A stretch of 34,860 nt of DNA. Source: an uncultured Eubacteriales bacterium. Its GTDB lineage: Bacteria > Bacillota > Clostridia > Christensenellales > Aristaeellaceae. The notes beneath the pieces are model-generated. The model was given only the letters and a program-made list of their open reading frames with translations. It made no database searches and was not told the DNA's origin. The stretch covers positions 1 to 34,860 of the forward strand of contig CADBVG010000011.1 in assembly GCA_902798105.1 (NCBI GenBank), written 5' to 3'. Shown piece after piece: positions 1 to 7,181 of the stretch (its first letter is position 1; the number at the start of each line of letters is the position of its first letter). The position numbers were made by a program, and so were the translations under genes.

Positions 1-60
1 AAACCTTGACTGCCCGCCAGGCAGCCTGCGCCTTTTGCAAGTCAAATCTGACTAAAATTC
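1..60 (-). repeat. Partial copy C of the hairpin repeat family (cut by window start)
   Basis: Read on the minus strand, this stretch aligns with the centres of the two complete elements at 24643-24812 and 25905-26086. It shares GAATTTTAGTC, then TTGCAAAA, then a 19-nt hairpin at 8-26 with 7-bp arms and loop TGGCG, then AAGG. The hairpin arms differ in sequence from those of the other copies but still pair. The rest of the element would lie before base 1, so its ends cannot be judged. No CTTAAGGAAA terminal repeat is visible on the inner side. Confidence 0.6.
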
Positions 61-130
61 ATCTCGTCGGGCGACGCGATAGTTTTTAGAGGTACCCTAT
101 CGGAGAATATGAACGACGAGGAGGAAGCCC

Positions 131-952
131 GTGACTTCCCTGATGGAACTCGTTAAGGCTGTCTATGCGATATGCATGGAAAAGATGGTGCCCCGCGCGG
201 CGGCGGCACTGTCCTATTACCTGACCATGACCATCTTTCCGCTGATCATCTGCCTGTACGCGCTGTTTGGCCAGAACTACGATGTGGCGATGAACCTCAT
301 CAATTACCTGGAGCAGTTTTTGACCCCTTCGGCCAGCGAGCTGATTCGGTCTTTCCTGCTGCACGTGGCGGGGACCGGCGGCAGGACGGTGCTGGTGGCG
401 GCGATTACAATGCTGGTACTGTCCGCCTCCTCGGCGGTGCGGGTGCTCCAGGGCACCATTGGCGAGATGCAGGGCGGTCACCGCTTTCGCGCCTCTACGG
501 ACCTTCTGGTCAGCTTCGCGTTTGCGGTGGCGCTGCTGCTGGCGGTTTACTTCGCGATGGTGGTGCTGCTGACCGGGCATCAGTTCCTGACGTGGGCGGA
601 GCAGACCTTCAGCCTCAAGCGCGCGGACCGCTCATGGCTTTGGGCGAGGTTTATATTGCTGGGCGGCATCGCGCTGTTGCTGTTCTGGGGGCTGTTCGGC
701 TTTACGCGCCCCCGCTACGACCGCTACCAGGTGTTTCCCGGCGCCGTGCTTGCGACGGCGGGCGTGGTGGCGGTGAGCACGATCTTCTCCAAGCTGATCG
801 CGTCCTCTGCCCGGTATTCTCTGGTGTACGGGTCGCTTGCTTCGCTGATCCTGCTGATGCTGTGGCTGTACATGATCTGCCAGGCCATATTCGTCGGCGC
901 GGCGCTGAACATCGCGCTGCGGGACAGGAAGGCGCTGAGAAACAGGACATAG
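131..952 (+). CDS. YihY/BrkB family inner membrane protein
   Basis: This is a 273-residue polytopic membrane protein of the YihY/BrkB family, once mis-described as ribonuclease BN. Its molecular role is not firmly established. An amphipathic N-terminus containing PRAAAALSYYLTMTIFPL is typical of the family, and about six hydrophobic segments follow (near residues 30-50, 90-105, 125-150, 175-195, 205-225 and 235-260). The C-terminus is short and basic. The start is a GTG at 131, chosen because GAGGAGG at 118-124 sits 6 nt upstream; the in-frame ATG at 143 is too far from it. The length is normal for the family. It is read toward a minus-strand tRNA gene, with a shared hairpin terminator between them. 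Confidence 0.88.
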   Translation: MTSLMELVKAVYAICMEKMVPRAAAALSYYLTMTIFPLIICLYALFGQNYDVAMNLINYLEQFLTPSASELIRSFLLHVAGTGGRTVLVAAITMLVLSASSAVRVLQGTIGEMQGGHRFRASTDLLVSFAFAVALLLAVYFAMVVLLTGHQFLTWAEQTFSLKRADRSWLWARFILLGGIALLLFWGLFGFTRPRYDRYQVFPGAVLATAGVVAVSTIFSKLIASSARYSLVYGSLASLILLMLWLYMICQAIFVGAALNIALRDRKALRNRT

Positions 953-982
953 AAAGATCCCCGGGGCATTGTCCCGGGGATC
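953..982 (-). terminator. Rho-independent terminator of tRNA-Leu, probably bidirectional
   Basis: Ten paired bases, GATCCCCGGG at 956-965 and CCCGGGGATC at 973-982, surround a 7-nt loop. On the minus strand the stem is followed by TTTCT, so it ends the tRNA transcript. It also lies 3 nt after the stop codon of the YihY gene and may block read-through from both sides. Confidence 0.75.
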
Positions 983-990
983 CTGCCAAG

Positions 991-1070
991 TGCCGGTGGC
1001 CGGACTCGAACCGGCATGGTTTCCCGCCGCATTTTGAGTGCGGTGCGTCTGCCAATTCCGCCACACCGGC
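991..1070 (-). tRNA. tRNA-Leu (anticodon CAA)
   Basis: The minus strand folds as a complete class II tRNA. It has a 7-bp acceptor stem (GCCGGTG/CACCGGC), a 3-bp D stem around GAATTGGCAGA, an anticodon stem CCGCA/TGCGG with loop CTCAAAA giving anticodon CAA, an 11-nt variable region, and a T arm GCCGG-TTCGAGT-CCGGC. The discriminator base is A, as expected for leucine tRNAs. The CCA end is not encoded, since CTTG follows. It reads UUG codons. The total length of 80 nt is a little short for a leucine tRNA because the variable arm is small. Confidence 0.95.
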
Positions 1071-1103
1071 GCATAATCGCGCGCGTGCGATCAAACAATA
1101 AGC

Positions 1104-1132
1104 AGTATAACCTATTTTTAGAAAAAAATCAA
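1104..1132 (-). promoter_or_regulatory. Sigma-A promoter for tRNA-Leu
   Basis: On the minus strand, TTGATT (1127-1132) and TATACT (1104-1109) are 17 bp apart and sit about 35 bp upstream of the tRNA 5' end. The spacer is very AT-rich, as is common at tRNA promoters. Confidence 0.7.
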
Positions 1133-1183
1133 CCCCTTATCGAAAAAGATTTCAGAACCGGACGAATGACCGATAAACTATGC

Positions 1184-1213
1184 TTTACAATATTTGCCCG
1201 TATGGTGTATAAT
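1184..1213 (+). promoter_or_regulatory. Sigma-A promoter for the ECF sigma operon
   Basis: TTTACA (1184-1189) and a perfect TATAAT (1208-1213) are separated by 18 bp. Transcription would start near 1220 and give a leader of about 30 nt. This is a housekeeping-type promoter. No second, ECF-type promoter was recognised. Confidence 0.75.
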
Positions 1214-1250
1214 GGTTTGCAGGTTGAATTTGAGCGGAGGTGAGGCGGCC

Positions 1251-1823
1251 ATGGAGGAGAGCAGACTGATCCAGCGCGCGAGCGATGGCGATGCGTCGGC
1301 GTTCAATACGCTGATGGGGATGCACGAGCGGCGCATGTACGCGGTCGCGCTTCGCATGTGCGGCAACCCGGAGGACGCGCAGGACTGCCTTCAGGAGGCG
1401 ATGTTGCGTATTTACCGCGCCATCGACGGATTCAAGGCCCAGTCGTCCTTCTCGACATGGGTCTATCGCATTACGATGAATACCTGCCTGGACGAGCTGC
1501 GCAGGCGCAAGAATCGCCCGAACACCTCGCTGGACGGCCTGTATGACGCGGGCTGGTCGCCGGTGGATCCGGGCCAAACCCCGGAAAAGCACGCCCTGCT
1601 GGGCGACATGCGGCGGCAGCTGCAGGCCTTCATCCGCGAATTGCCCGAGGATATGCGGGCCGCTATCGTGCTCAGGGACATCGAGGGCTATTCCTACGAT
1701 GAGATCGCCACGATGCTGGACGCCAACGTGGGCACCATCAAATCCAGGATCAGCCGGGGCCGGGAAAAACTGAGGGAAAAAATCGCGTCCAGACCGGAAC
1801 TTTTTGACAGGCTGGACGTCTAA
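1251..1823 (+). CDS. ECF-type RNA polymerase sigma factor (SigW-like)
   Basis: This is a 190-residue extracytoplasmic-function sigma factor that would direct RNA polymerase to a small stress regulon. The sigma-2 region lies in the first half, around FNTLMGMHERRMYAVALRM with GNPEDAQDCLQEAMLRIYR, and the sigma-4 helix-turn-helix near residues 125-180 contains LPEDMRAAIVLRDIEGYSYD and ANVGTIKSRISRGREKL. ATG 1251 is chosen because GGAGGTGAG (1236-1244) sits about 6 nt upstream. An upstream in-frame ATG at 1194 lies inside the promoter region, before the TATAAT box, and cannot be used. The next gene encodes a matching zinc-finger anti-sigma factor 54 nt downstream. Confidence 0.93.
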   Translation: MEESRLIQRASDGDASAFNTLMGMHERRMYAVALRMCGNPEDAQDCLQEAMLRIYRAIDGFKAQSSFSTWVYRITMNTCLDELRRRKNRPNTSLDGLYDAGWSPVDPGQTPEKHALLGDMRRQLQAFIRELPEDMRAAIVLRDIEGYSYDEIATMLDANVGTIKSRISRGREKLREKIASRPELFDRLDV

Positions 1824-1877
1824 GCATTGAAACATGAAATACAGCCGATACTATGATGGGGAAAGGAGGGGCTTTCA

Positions 1878-2711
1878 ATGAATTGTAACCAGGTCAACGG
1901 CATGCTGGATTTGCTGATGGACGGCGCGTTGGACGAGGGGGAGCGCAGCGCCCTGGAGGCACACGGGCGGGAATGCCCGACATGCGCGGCGGATATTCGC
2001 GCGACGCTGCAAATGAAAGCCCTGTTTGAACAGATGGAACCGGAGGCCGATGTGCCACTGGAGGCCCAGGCCAGGTGGCGGGGCGCGGTAAAGACCGAGG
2101 CGAAGCAACAAAGGCAGAAGCGCATGCGCCGCTGGATCGCCTCTGTAGCGGCCGCAGCCGTGGTGCTGGTGGGCATCGGCGCCGCCTTTACGCTGAGGGG
2201 CGCGCCGAAGCAGGGCGACGCGCTGTATGCCCGGGAGGAAAGCGCCGCGGCGCCGATGGCAGAGAGCGCGGCTGAGCCCGTCCTGGCGTCCAACGGCACT
2301 TTGACCAACACACGTTCAGATGCCGCGCCCGGCGCGGTGGTTGAGGCCGACGGCATGGCCGACGAGGTCGTCGCCATTGAGGACACAACCGCGGGCCTGG
2401 TGGCGGCGGAGGAAGAGGCAGAAATCCCGGCTGCTGGCCAGCGGGCCCCGGCCTGCGAGCTGGCGCTCAGGGTAGAAGACGTGGAGACCGCCTGCAATCG
2501 CGTATGCGACTTGGCCCAGGAATACGAAGCGAACGCGGATGTGCAGAGCGTGGATGATGGCAGCGCGAACGTATACGTGGAGATCGACGCGGAAAACGCG
2601 GGGGATTTCCTGAATGCGGTCGCGCCGATGGACAAATCCGAAAAGTCGACCGATGTTCCCGCGCTGTCGGGCAGCGGGCGGGTGCTGGTGTTGCTGGTGC
2701 TGCACAGCTGA
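1878..2711 (+). CDS. Membrane-anchored zinc-finger anti-sigma factor
   Basis: The protein has 277 residues. The N-terminal cytoplasmic domain carries the ZAS-type zinc motif H29-x3-C33-x2-C36, with C3 near the start. One transmembrane helix follows at about residues 86-106 (WIASVAAAAVVLVGIGAAF). The remaining 170 residues would lie outside the membrane: a low-complexity Ala/Glu stretch, then a small domain (about 180-255) resembling the DUF4349-type modules of such proteins. It should hold the preceding sigma factor inactive until a surface signal releases it. A strong AAAGGAGGGG (1861-1870) precedes ATG 1878. The C-terminus ends in the hydrophobic run SGRVLVLLVLHS, which is slightly odd and could reflect a late frameshift. 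Confidence 0.87.
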   Translation: MNCNQVNGMLDLLMDGALDEGERSALEAHGRECPTCAADIRATLQMKALFEQMEPEADVPLEAQARWRGAVKTEAKQQRQKRMRRWIASVAAAAVVLVGIGAAFTLRGAPKQGDALYAREESAAAPMAESAAEPVLASNGTLTNTRSDAAPGAVVEADGMADEVVAIEDTTAGLVAAEEEAEIPAAGQRAPACELALRVEDVETACNRVCDLAQEYEANADVQSVDDGSANVYVEIDAENAGDFLNAVAPMDKSEKSTDVPALSGSGRVLVLLVLHS

Positions 2712-2865
2712 AAAAGTCGGATACCTTCTGGCGACGGCATGGCAGCCGCTGCTGAGGACAGCGATAATCATTTGGCTCTTCGCGTTATCCCGTGGGATGA
2801 TCACCCGACCGGGGAGACGTTATCCCACAGTGCGCGACGGGCCAATTATTGTGGAGGATACAACC

Positions 2866-3570
2866 ATGAAAATGACTCGAATTGCTGCAATCATTCTGGC
2901 GGTACTGATGCTGCTGACCGCCCCGATGGCCCTGGCCGAGAGCACCATGACGGTGCAGGGCGTGGGCACCGTCAAGGTGAAGTCCGATCGCGCTGGCATC
3001 AGCCTTGGGGTACGGGAGACCGACAGGGAGCTTATGGCGGCCCAGACCCGGGTGAACGAGAAGATCGCCGACATCATCAAGGCGCTGAAGGCCATGGGCG
3101 TGGCTGAAGAGGCCATCACCACCAACGGCATCAGCATCTATCCCAACTATAACTACGACGTGGAGGAGACGATCAGCGGCTATACCGCCAGCAACACCCT
3201 CTACGTGTTGGTAGCGGACGTGGACAACACCGGCGCTTACATCGACGCCGCCTTTGCCGCGGGAGCGAACAGCCTGGACTATGTGGAGTTCAGCGCCGTC
3301 GAAACCGATGATGCCGCCGCGAGGGCGCTGCAGCTGGCGGTGGACAGCGCGAGGGCCAAGGCGCAGGTGCTCGCCGACGCCGCGGGCATGAAGCTGGGCG
3401 GTGTTTTGGAGATTCGCGATGACGGCAGCTCCGGCTATGTCAGCGGCGACTTCTACGCAAAGACCAACGCGGCAGAGGCCGACGCGGGCGCAGGCACCGG
3501 CGTGATGGCCGGGATGCAGACCGTTTACGCCAGCGTGAGCATCACCTTTGCGCTGGAGGACGCGGAATAA
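2866..3570 (+). CDS. Secreted SIMPL-domain (DUF541, YggE-like) protein
   Basis: The 234-residue protein starts with a clear signal peptide (MKMTRIAAIILAVLMLLTAP, cleavage expected after ALA at residue 24). The mature part is one SIMPL domain: STMTVQGVGTVKVKSDRA at its start, TTNGISIYPNYNY near residue 85, and the typical long helix ALQLAVDSARAKAQVLADA. E. coli YggE, a relative, has been linked to oxidative stress; no enzyme activity is known for the family. ATG 2866 is preceded by GTGGAGG at 2851-2857. It follows the sigma/anti-sigma pair by 154 nt and may be one of its targets, which is inference from position only. Confidence 0.85.
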   Translation: MKMTRIAAIILAVLMLLTAPMALAESTMTVQGVGTVKVKSDRAGISLGVRETDRELMAAQTRVNEKIADIIKALKAMGVAEEAITTNGISIYPNYNYDVEETISGYTASNTLYVLVADVDNTGAYIDAAFAAGANSLDYVEFSAVETDDAAARALQLAVDSARAKAQVLADAAGMKLGGVLEIRDDGSSGYVSGDFYAKTNAAEADAGAGTGVMAGMQTVYASVSITFALEDAE

Positions 3571-3647
3571 GCGCCGCGTAAAGCTGTGGGGCCCTCTGTA
3601 AAAAGAGAGGTCAGCCACTTGCGCAATGGGAGCCCATCGACTATAAT

Positions 3648-3677
3648 ATCAGTGCAGGGCGAAAGCCCTGCACTGAT
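3648..3677. repeat. Perfect 13-bp inverted repeat with GAAA loop, upstream of the DUF1292 gene
   Basis: ATCAGTGCAGGGC (3648-3660) and GCCCTGCACTGAT (3665-3677) pair perfectly around a GAAA tetraloop. It starts directly after a TATAAT (3642-3647), so the predicted transcription start would fall inside it. It could be a DNA operator at the start site, or, if transcription starts further upstream, a leader hairpin just before the ribosome binding site. Confidence 0.7.
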
Positions 3678-3691
3678 AATGATTGGAGGCC

Positions 3692-3994
3692 ATGAACAAC
3701 ATGGATGAGGAAAGGGATCTTGTCGTATTTGAGGACGACGCCGGCAATGAACTGACCATGGAGGTTCTGGATTACCTGAACTACGAGGGCAAGGAATACG
3801 CCATGCTCACCGATTACGTGGAGGATGACAAACGCAGCGAGGACGACCCCGTTGAGGTGTTCTTCATGGAGGTCGTGCCTGTGGGCGAGGACCAGGAGGA
3901 GTTTGTGCCCATCGACGAGGCGCTGGCCGAGAAGCTGATCAAGATTGTCGAGACCAGCGACTTTGACGATGAAGTCCTGGAGGACGAGGAATAA
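3692..3994 (+). CDS. DUF1292 family protein (YrzB-like)
   Basis: A very acidic small protein of 100 residues (97 if the next ATG is used). The core RDLVVFEDDAGNELTMEVLD followed by YLNYEGKEYAML matches the DUF1292 family of Bacillota, small cytoplasmic proteins of unknown function that often sit beside yrzL/yrrK or peptidase genes. Here those neighbours are absent. The start is uncertain: TTGGAGG (3683-3689) is 2 nt from ATG 3692 and 11 nt from ATG 3701, so neither spacing is ideal, and 3701 (MDEERDL) is a fair alternative. The C-terminus is a run of Asp and Glu. Confidence 0.85.
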   Translation: MNNMDEERDLVVFEDDAGNELTMEVLDYLNYEGKEYAMLTDYVEDDKRSEDDPVEVFFMEVVPVGEDQEEFVPIDEALAEKLIKIVETSDFDDEVLEDEE

Positions 3995-4021
3995 CGCGAC
4001 AGGGATTGGTCCCACACACAG

Positions 4022-4050
4022 TACAGGGGCGCCGATACGGCGCCCCTGTA
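4022..4050. terminator. GGGGCGCC palindrome between converging genes (repeat copy R1)
   Basis: TACAGGGGCGCC (4022-4033) pairs perfectly with GGCGCCCCTGTA (4039-4050) around a 5-nt loop. It lies between the stop codons of the DUF1292 gene and cysE and probably ends both transcripts, although the T-tracts are weak. It is also the shortest member of the dispersed palindrome family described at 5431, 13885, 22242, 25804, 27530 and 34046. Confidence 0.65.
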
Positions 4051-4067
4051 TTGCGTATGGGCCTGTC

Positions 4068-5021
4068 TCACATGATCCGTGCCGGGTCGTTCTCCGGGTC
4101 CTCTGGCTGAATCACGAAGCCTCTGCCGCTCTTGAACAGGAGCTCCTGGTTCTTGACGCTCACGCGGGTGCCGGGGGCGATGGGGTGGGTGATGAACACG
4201 TTACTGCCTATCACGGAGTCGTGGCCGATGACCGTGTCGCCGCCCAGTATCGAGGCGCCGGCGTAGATGGTGACGTTGTCCTCGATGGTGGGGTGGCGGC
4301 GCTTGCCGTGCAGCTTTTGTCCGCCCCGGGTGGACAGCGCGCCCAGGGTGACGCCCTGGTAGATCTTTACATTGTCGCCGATGACGGTGGTCTCGCCGAC
4401 CACGATGCCGGTGCCATGGTCGATGAAGAAATAGCGGCCGATCTGCGCGCCGGGGTGGATGTCGATGCCGGTGCGGCTGTGGGCGTATTCCGTCATGATT
4501 CGGGGAATCAGTGGTACCTCGAGCTGGTAGAGCACGTGGGCCAGGCGATAGACGGTGATGGCGTAAAGGCCGGGATAGGCGATGATGACCTCGGCCTTGT
4601 CGGAGGCGGCGGGGTCGCCGTCGTAGGCGGCCTGAAGGTCCGTTTCGACATAGGCGCGAATCTCCGGCAGCTTTTCAAGAAAGGCGGCGGTCAAGTCCTC
4701 GGTGGCCCGGTCGATGCCGTCGCCGTAGGCCTGGCCGCTGCCCCGCAGGGCGATGCCGATTTGACGGTTCAGGTGAAAGGCGATGTCCTCGATCAGCGCC
4801 GAAAGGTTATTCTTGGGATTATATATGCGATAGGTATAGTCGCGGTAATAGCCGGGAAACACCAGGCGGAAGAGCTTTTCGATCAGCGCCTCTATCACCA
4901 GCCGATCGGGTTGGGTGAACATCTCCAGCCGGTCGATGACCCGTTCATTGCCGTAATCGGCGAGTATGCGGTCCGTCAGCGCCTGAATGCGCGCTTCAAA
5001 GGGTACGTATTGCTGGCTCAT
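4068..5021 (-). CDS. cysE: Serine O-acetyltransferase (EpsC-type CysE)
   Basis: The 317-residue enzyme transfers acetyl from acetyl-CoA to L-serine, the first step of cysteine synthesis. A long helical N-terminal domain (residues 1 to about 170) precedes the left-handed beta-helix, where hexapeptide repeats run from GIDIHPGAQIGRYFFIDHG through VVGETTVIGDNVKIYQGV to the C-terminal SILGGDTVIGHDSVIGSNVF. The histidines of DIHPG and the DHGTG loop are the expected active-site region. ATG 5021 is chosen; a TTG 39 nt further upstream is also open. The gene follows a small HTH gene at 54 nt in one operon. The stop codon TGA is the first three bases of a TGAGACAG sequence that resembles the outer arm of the repeat at 13844. 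Confidence 0.92.
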   Translation of the reverse strand: MSQQYVPFEARIQALTDRILADYGNERVIDRLEMFTQPDRLVIEALIEKLFRLVFPGYYRDYTYRIYNPKNNLSALIEDIAFHLNRQIGIALRGSGQAYGDGIDRATEDLTAAFLEKLPEIRAYVETDLQAAYDGDPAASDKAEVIIAYPGLYAITVYRLAHVLYQLEVPLIPRIMTEYAHSRTGIDIHPGAQIGRYFFIDHGTGIVVGETTVIGDNVKIYQGVTLGALSTRGGQKLHGKRRHPTIEDNVTIYAGASILGGDTVIGHDSVIGSNVFITHPIAPGTRVSVKNQELLFKSGRGFVIQPEDPENDPARIM

Positions 5022-5075
5022 GACAAAGGCCTGCCTTTCGTCAAAATGGGACCGTTTCAATGTATGACAGGGGAT

Positions 5076-5282
5076 TCAATGGTAATCCTGGAAGCTGCAC
5101 ACATCGCCGATATCCACCTTCAGGGCAGCACAGATGCGTCCCAGCACATCCAGGCGGGTCGCGTCTCCGGCCAGCAGCTTTCGGTAGGTGCTCTCGCTGA
5201 TTCCGGCGAGCCAAATAATATCCTTGCGGGTGTATCCCCGGCGCTCCATCAGACGCCACAGCCTGGAATAGGTAAGGGTCAT
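5076..5282 (-). CDS. Small Cro/CI-type helix-turn-helix regulator
   Basis: The 68-residue protein is a single HTH domain (HTH_26/XRE group). The recognition region is RKDIIWLAGISESTYRKLL, and LDVLGRICAALKVDIGDV follows as in YozG-like regulators. CAGGGAGA precedes ATG 5282. It lies directly upstream of cysE on the same strand, so it may regulate this operon, for example in response to cysteine supply; that is inference from position. It has no added domain that would bind a ligand. An extended -10 promoter lies 33 nt upstream. Confidence 0.85.
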   Translation of the reverse strand: MTLTYSRLWRLMERRGYTRKDIIWLAGISESTYRKLLAGDATRLDVLGRICAALKVDIGDVCSFQDYH

Positions 5283-5314
5283 GGTATCGTCTCCCTGATG
5301 ATGTGGTAGCCTCT

Positions 5315-5323
5315 ATTATAGCA
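5315..5323 (-). promoter_or_regulatory. Extended -10 promoter for the HTH-cysE operon
   Basis: On the minus strand TATAAT (5315-5320) is preceded by TGC, a TGn extended -10. No convincing -35 is seen at 17 bp. It sits 33 bp upstream of the HTH start codon. Confidence 0.6.
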
Positions 5324-5430
5324 CCTTACCGGCTGACGATAGTGACGCAAATGCGACGGCCAAAAGACGATGTTCCGACAAATGAAACGTGACGGGCTCA
5401 AAAGGCATCAACCGACGAAGGGTATGCTCT

Positions 5431-5547
5431 TGTAGGGGCGCCGATGCGCCGCCCGCCGGGTGCAACGTGCATTTCGTACCCGGGCGGACGCCGTATCGGC
5501 GCCCCTACAGCTGTTTTATGCAGCGATATTCAATTTGAGACAGCCCC
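5431..5547. repeat. Long GTAGGGGCGCC palindrome plus TGAGACAGCCCC end (repeat copy R2)
   Basis: Arms at 5431-5461 and 5478-5509 form an imperfect inverted repeat of about 31 bp, beginning TGTAGGGGCGCC and ending GGCGCCCCTACA, with a short central spacer. TTTGAGACAGCCCC at 5534-5547 equals the right outer arm of the complete nested element at 13844-13974, but the matching left outer arm is missing here. The element lies 13 nt downstream of the isomerase stop codon and could help end that transcript. Confidence 0.8.
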
Positions 5548-5559
5548 GTTGAGTTCTTT

Positions 5560-6984
5560 TTATCGGGTGATGATGTCCACCGGCACGTTGAAGATCTTGG
5601 CGACCTTCAGGATGGTGTCGATGTGCCTGCCCACGCCCGCGGCCATGTGGTGGGTGGGGCCGGCCTCGCTCCACTTGTCGCAGAATTCCGTGGCGGAGCA
5701 GGAGAAGCGCATGCGCATGTTTGTGTCGCCGAACATGAAGATGGGGCCTTCCTCGTTCACGCCCTCGGCCACCACGAACTTGAAGTGGCCGTCCCGGTCC
5801 TGGGTGATGCCCAGGAAGGTGATGGGCTGGTTCGTGGGCGGGTAGAACTGGGTCAGGTAGCCGCCGCCGGTCTTGCCGTGGAATACCGGCACGATCTTCA
5901 TCGTGGGCTTCCTGGCCTGGGAGATGTCCGCGTCGCCGGAGCCGGAGTGGCCGATGATGCAGATGTCCTCGTTGAAGTCGATGGAGTACATCTCGGAAAG
6001 CTGGCCGGTCCCGCTGATGGTCTTCATGATGCTCATGGCCATGGCCACCTTGATGTCGCCCTCCACGGCACAGGCGGTGCCCTGCTTGATGAGCATCGAG
6101 AACGCCGGGATCAGCATGGAATCCAGCTTGCCGGCCACGCCCTGGGCGAAGCCGTCGTAGTGGCTGGCCACCAGGCCCAGCTGCTCGTCCTTGACCCACT
6201 GCTCGAAGGCCACGACGTACTTCGCCATGTCCCAGACCTTTTCCACGGTGCCACCGCCTTCAATGTCGAAGGTGTTGATGATGTCCTCGGCCTTGGCGCG
6301 GATGGCGGCCTCGTCGGTGATATCATCGGCGATGGCCCACATTTTCTCCCAGTCGAACTGCTTGGTGTACAGCCACATGCGGTGGTACAGGTTCGTCTCG
6401 TCGATGTACAGGTCCATCATGCCGGGATAGGGCCGGCCGATCTGGGCGATGTTGGTGTCGCGGAAGCGGCGGCGCACCTGGGCAGCGCGGCACCAGTCCT
6501 CGATCTCGGCCTGCAGGTGGGGGTCGCCGCCCTCGTCCACGCCGGTGATGACCGCGTGGCGCTTGCCGGCGCGTTCAAGGTCGGCGACCATCTCGCCCAC
6601 CGCGCCGCAGGCGTACAGCTCGCCCAGCCAGGTGGGGGTGTCGGTGGTGGCGTACTCGGGGGCGCGTTTCTTCTGGATGTTCACCAGCACCACGGGTACG
6701 TCCAGGTCCCGCACGGCGGGCAGCATGTTGTAGCTGGTGGCGTAAGTCAGCAGCTGGAGTATCACCAGGTCCACGTCCGCGGCGCGGAACTTGTCGCCCG
6801 CCGCCATCGCCAGCTCCTTGGTGGTGACAATGCCGCCGTCGATCAGCTCCACCGAATCGGGGATTCGGGTCTTGAACTTGGCGTACTGGCCCTCGAACTC
6901 GGGCACAAGGGACGGGAACTGGGGCAGGTAGGCCCCCAGGGCGATGGCGAATACGCCCACTCTTGCCTTGGTATTGACCAACAT
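5560..6984 (-). CDS. L-fucose/L-arabinose isomerase family protein
   Basis: This 474-residue cytoplasmic protein belongs to the ketol-isomerase superfamily that includes L-arabinose (AraA) and L-fucose isomerases, which are metal-dependent aldose-ketose isomerases. Candidate metal and substrate residues are E308 (in ACAVEGDIKVAM), H346 (in IIGHSGSGDAD) and H445-H446 (in GPTHHMAAGVG), spaced as in AraA. The N-terminal 250 residues form the expected Rossmann-like part with LVILQLLTYATSYNMLPAV. Substrate cannot be read from sequence. ATG 6984 follows AAGGAGG by 8 nt. It stands alone on the minus strand, divergent from the gene at 7182. No kinase, aldolase or transporter is nearby to name a pathway. 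Confidence 0.82.
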   Translation of the reverse strand: MLVNTKARVGVFAIALGAYLPQFPSLVPEFEGQYAKFKTRIPDSVELIDGGIVTTKELAMAAGDKFRAADVDLVILQLLTYATSYNMLPAVRDLDVPVVLVNIQKKRAPEYATTDTPTWLGELYACGAVGEMVADLERAGKRHAVITGVDEGGDPHLQAEIEDWCRAAQVRRRFRDTNIAQIGRPYPGMMDLYIDETNLYHRMWLYTKQFDWEKMWAIADDITDEAAIRAKAEDIINTFDIEGGGTVEKVWDMAKYVVAFEQWVKDEQLGLVASHYDGFAQGVAGKLDSMLIPAFSMLIKQGTACAVEGDIKVAMAMSIMKTISGTGQLSEMYSIDFNEDICIIGHSGSGDADISQARKPTMKIVPVFHGKTGGGYLTQFYPPTNQPITFLGITQDRDGHFKFVVAEGVNEEGPIFMFGDTNMRMRFSCSATEFCDKWSEAGPTHHMAAGVGRHIDTILKVAKIFNVPVDIITR

Positions 6985-7061
6985 TCTCTTTTTTCCTCCT
7001 TGCCGGGTGGGTTTTGATGTTAGCATACGATATTGCGACAGCCTCTGCCGCTCCATACAAA

Positions 7062-7090
7062 AGCATAACACAGAATCGCTGCTGTGTCCA
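7062..7090 (-). promoter_or_regulatory. Probable sigma-A promoter for the isomerase gene
   Basis: On the minus strand TGGACA (7085-7090) and TATGCT (7062-7067) are 17 bp apart, with a TGT extension before the -10. The leader would be about 70 nt. It lies only about 20 bp from the divergent promoter at 7112-7140, so both may share control. Confidence 0.5.
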
Positions 7091-7111
7091 GTGAAAAATT
7101 ATCAGGGATAT

Positions 7112-7140
7112 TGGACAACGGGCGAGCGATCGTGTATAAT
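7112..7140 (+). promoter_or_regulatory. Sigma-A promoter for the gene at 7182
   Basis: TGGACA (7112-7117) matches the -35 consensus at five of six bases and stands 17 bp from a perfect TATAAT (7135-7140). The leader would be about 35 nt. Confidence 0.72.
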
Positions 7141-7181
7141 ACTGACAGATTGAAAAATGCAGATGATCTGGAGGGAAAGCG

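Noticed and set aside
4022-5509. An IS element or transposase gene associated with the palindromes
   Set aside because: No transposase-like protein was found in any frame across the window; the repeats are non-coding.
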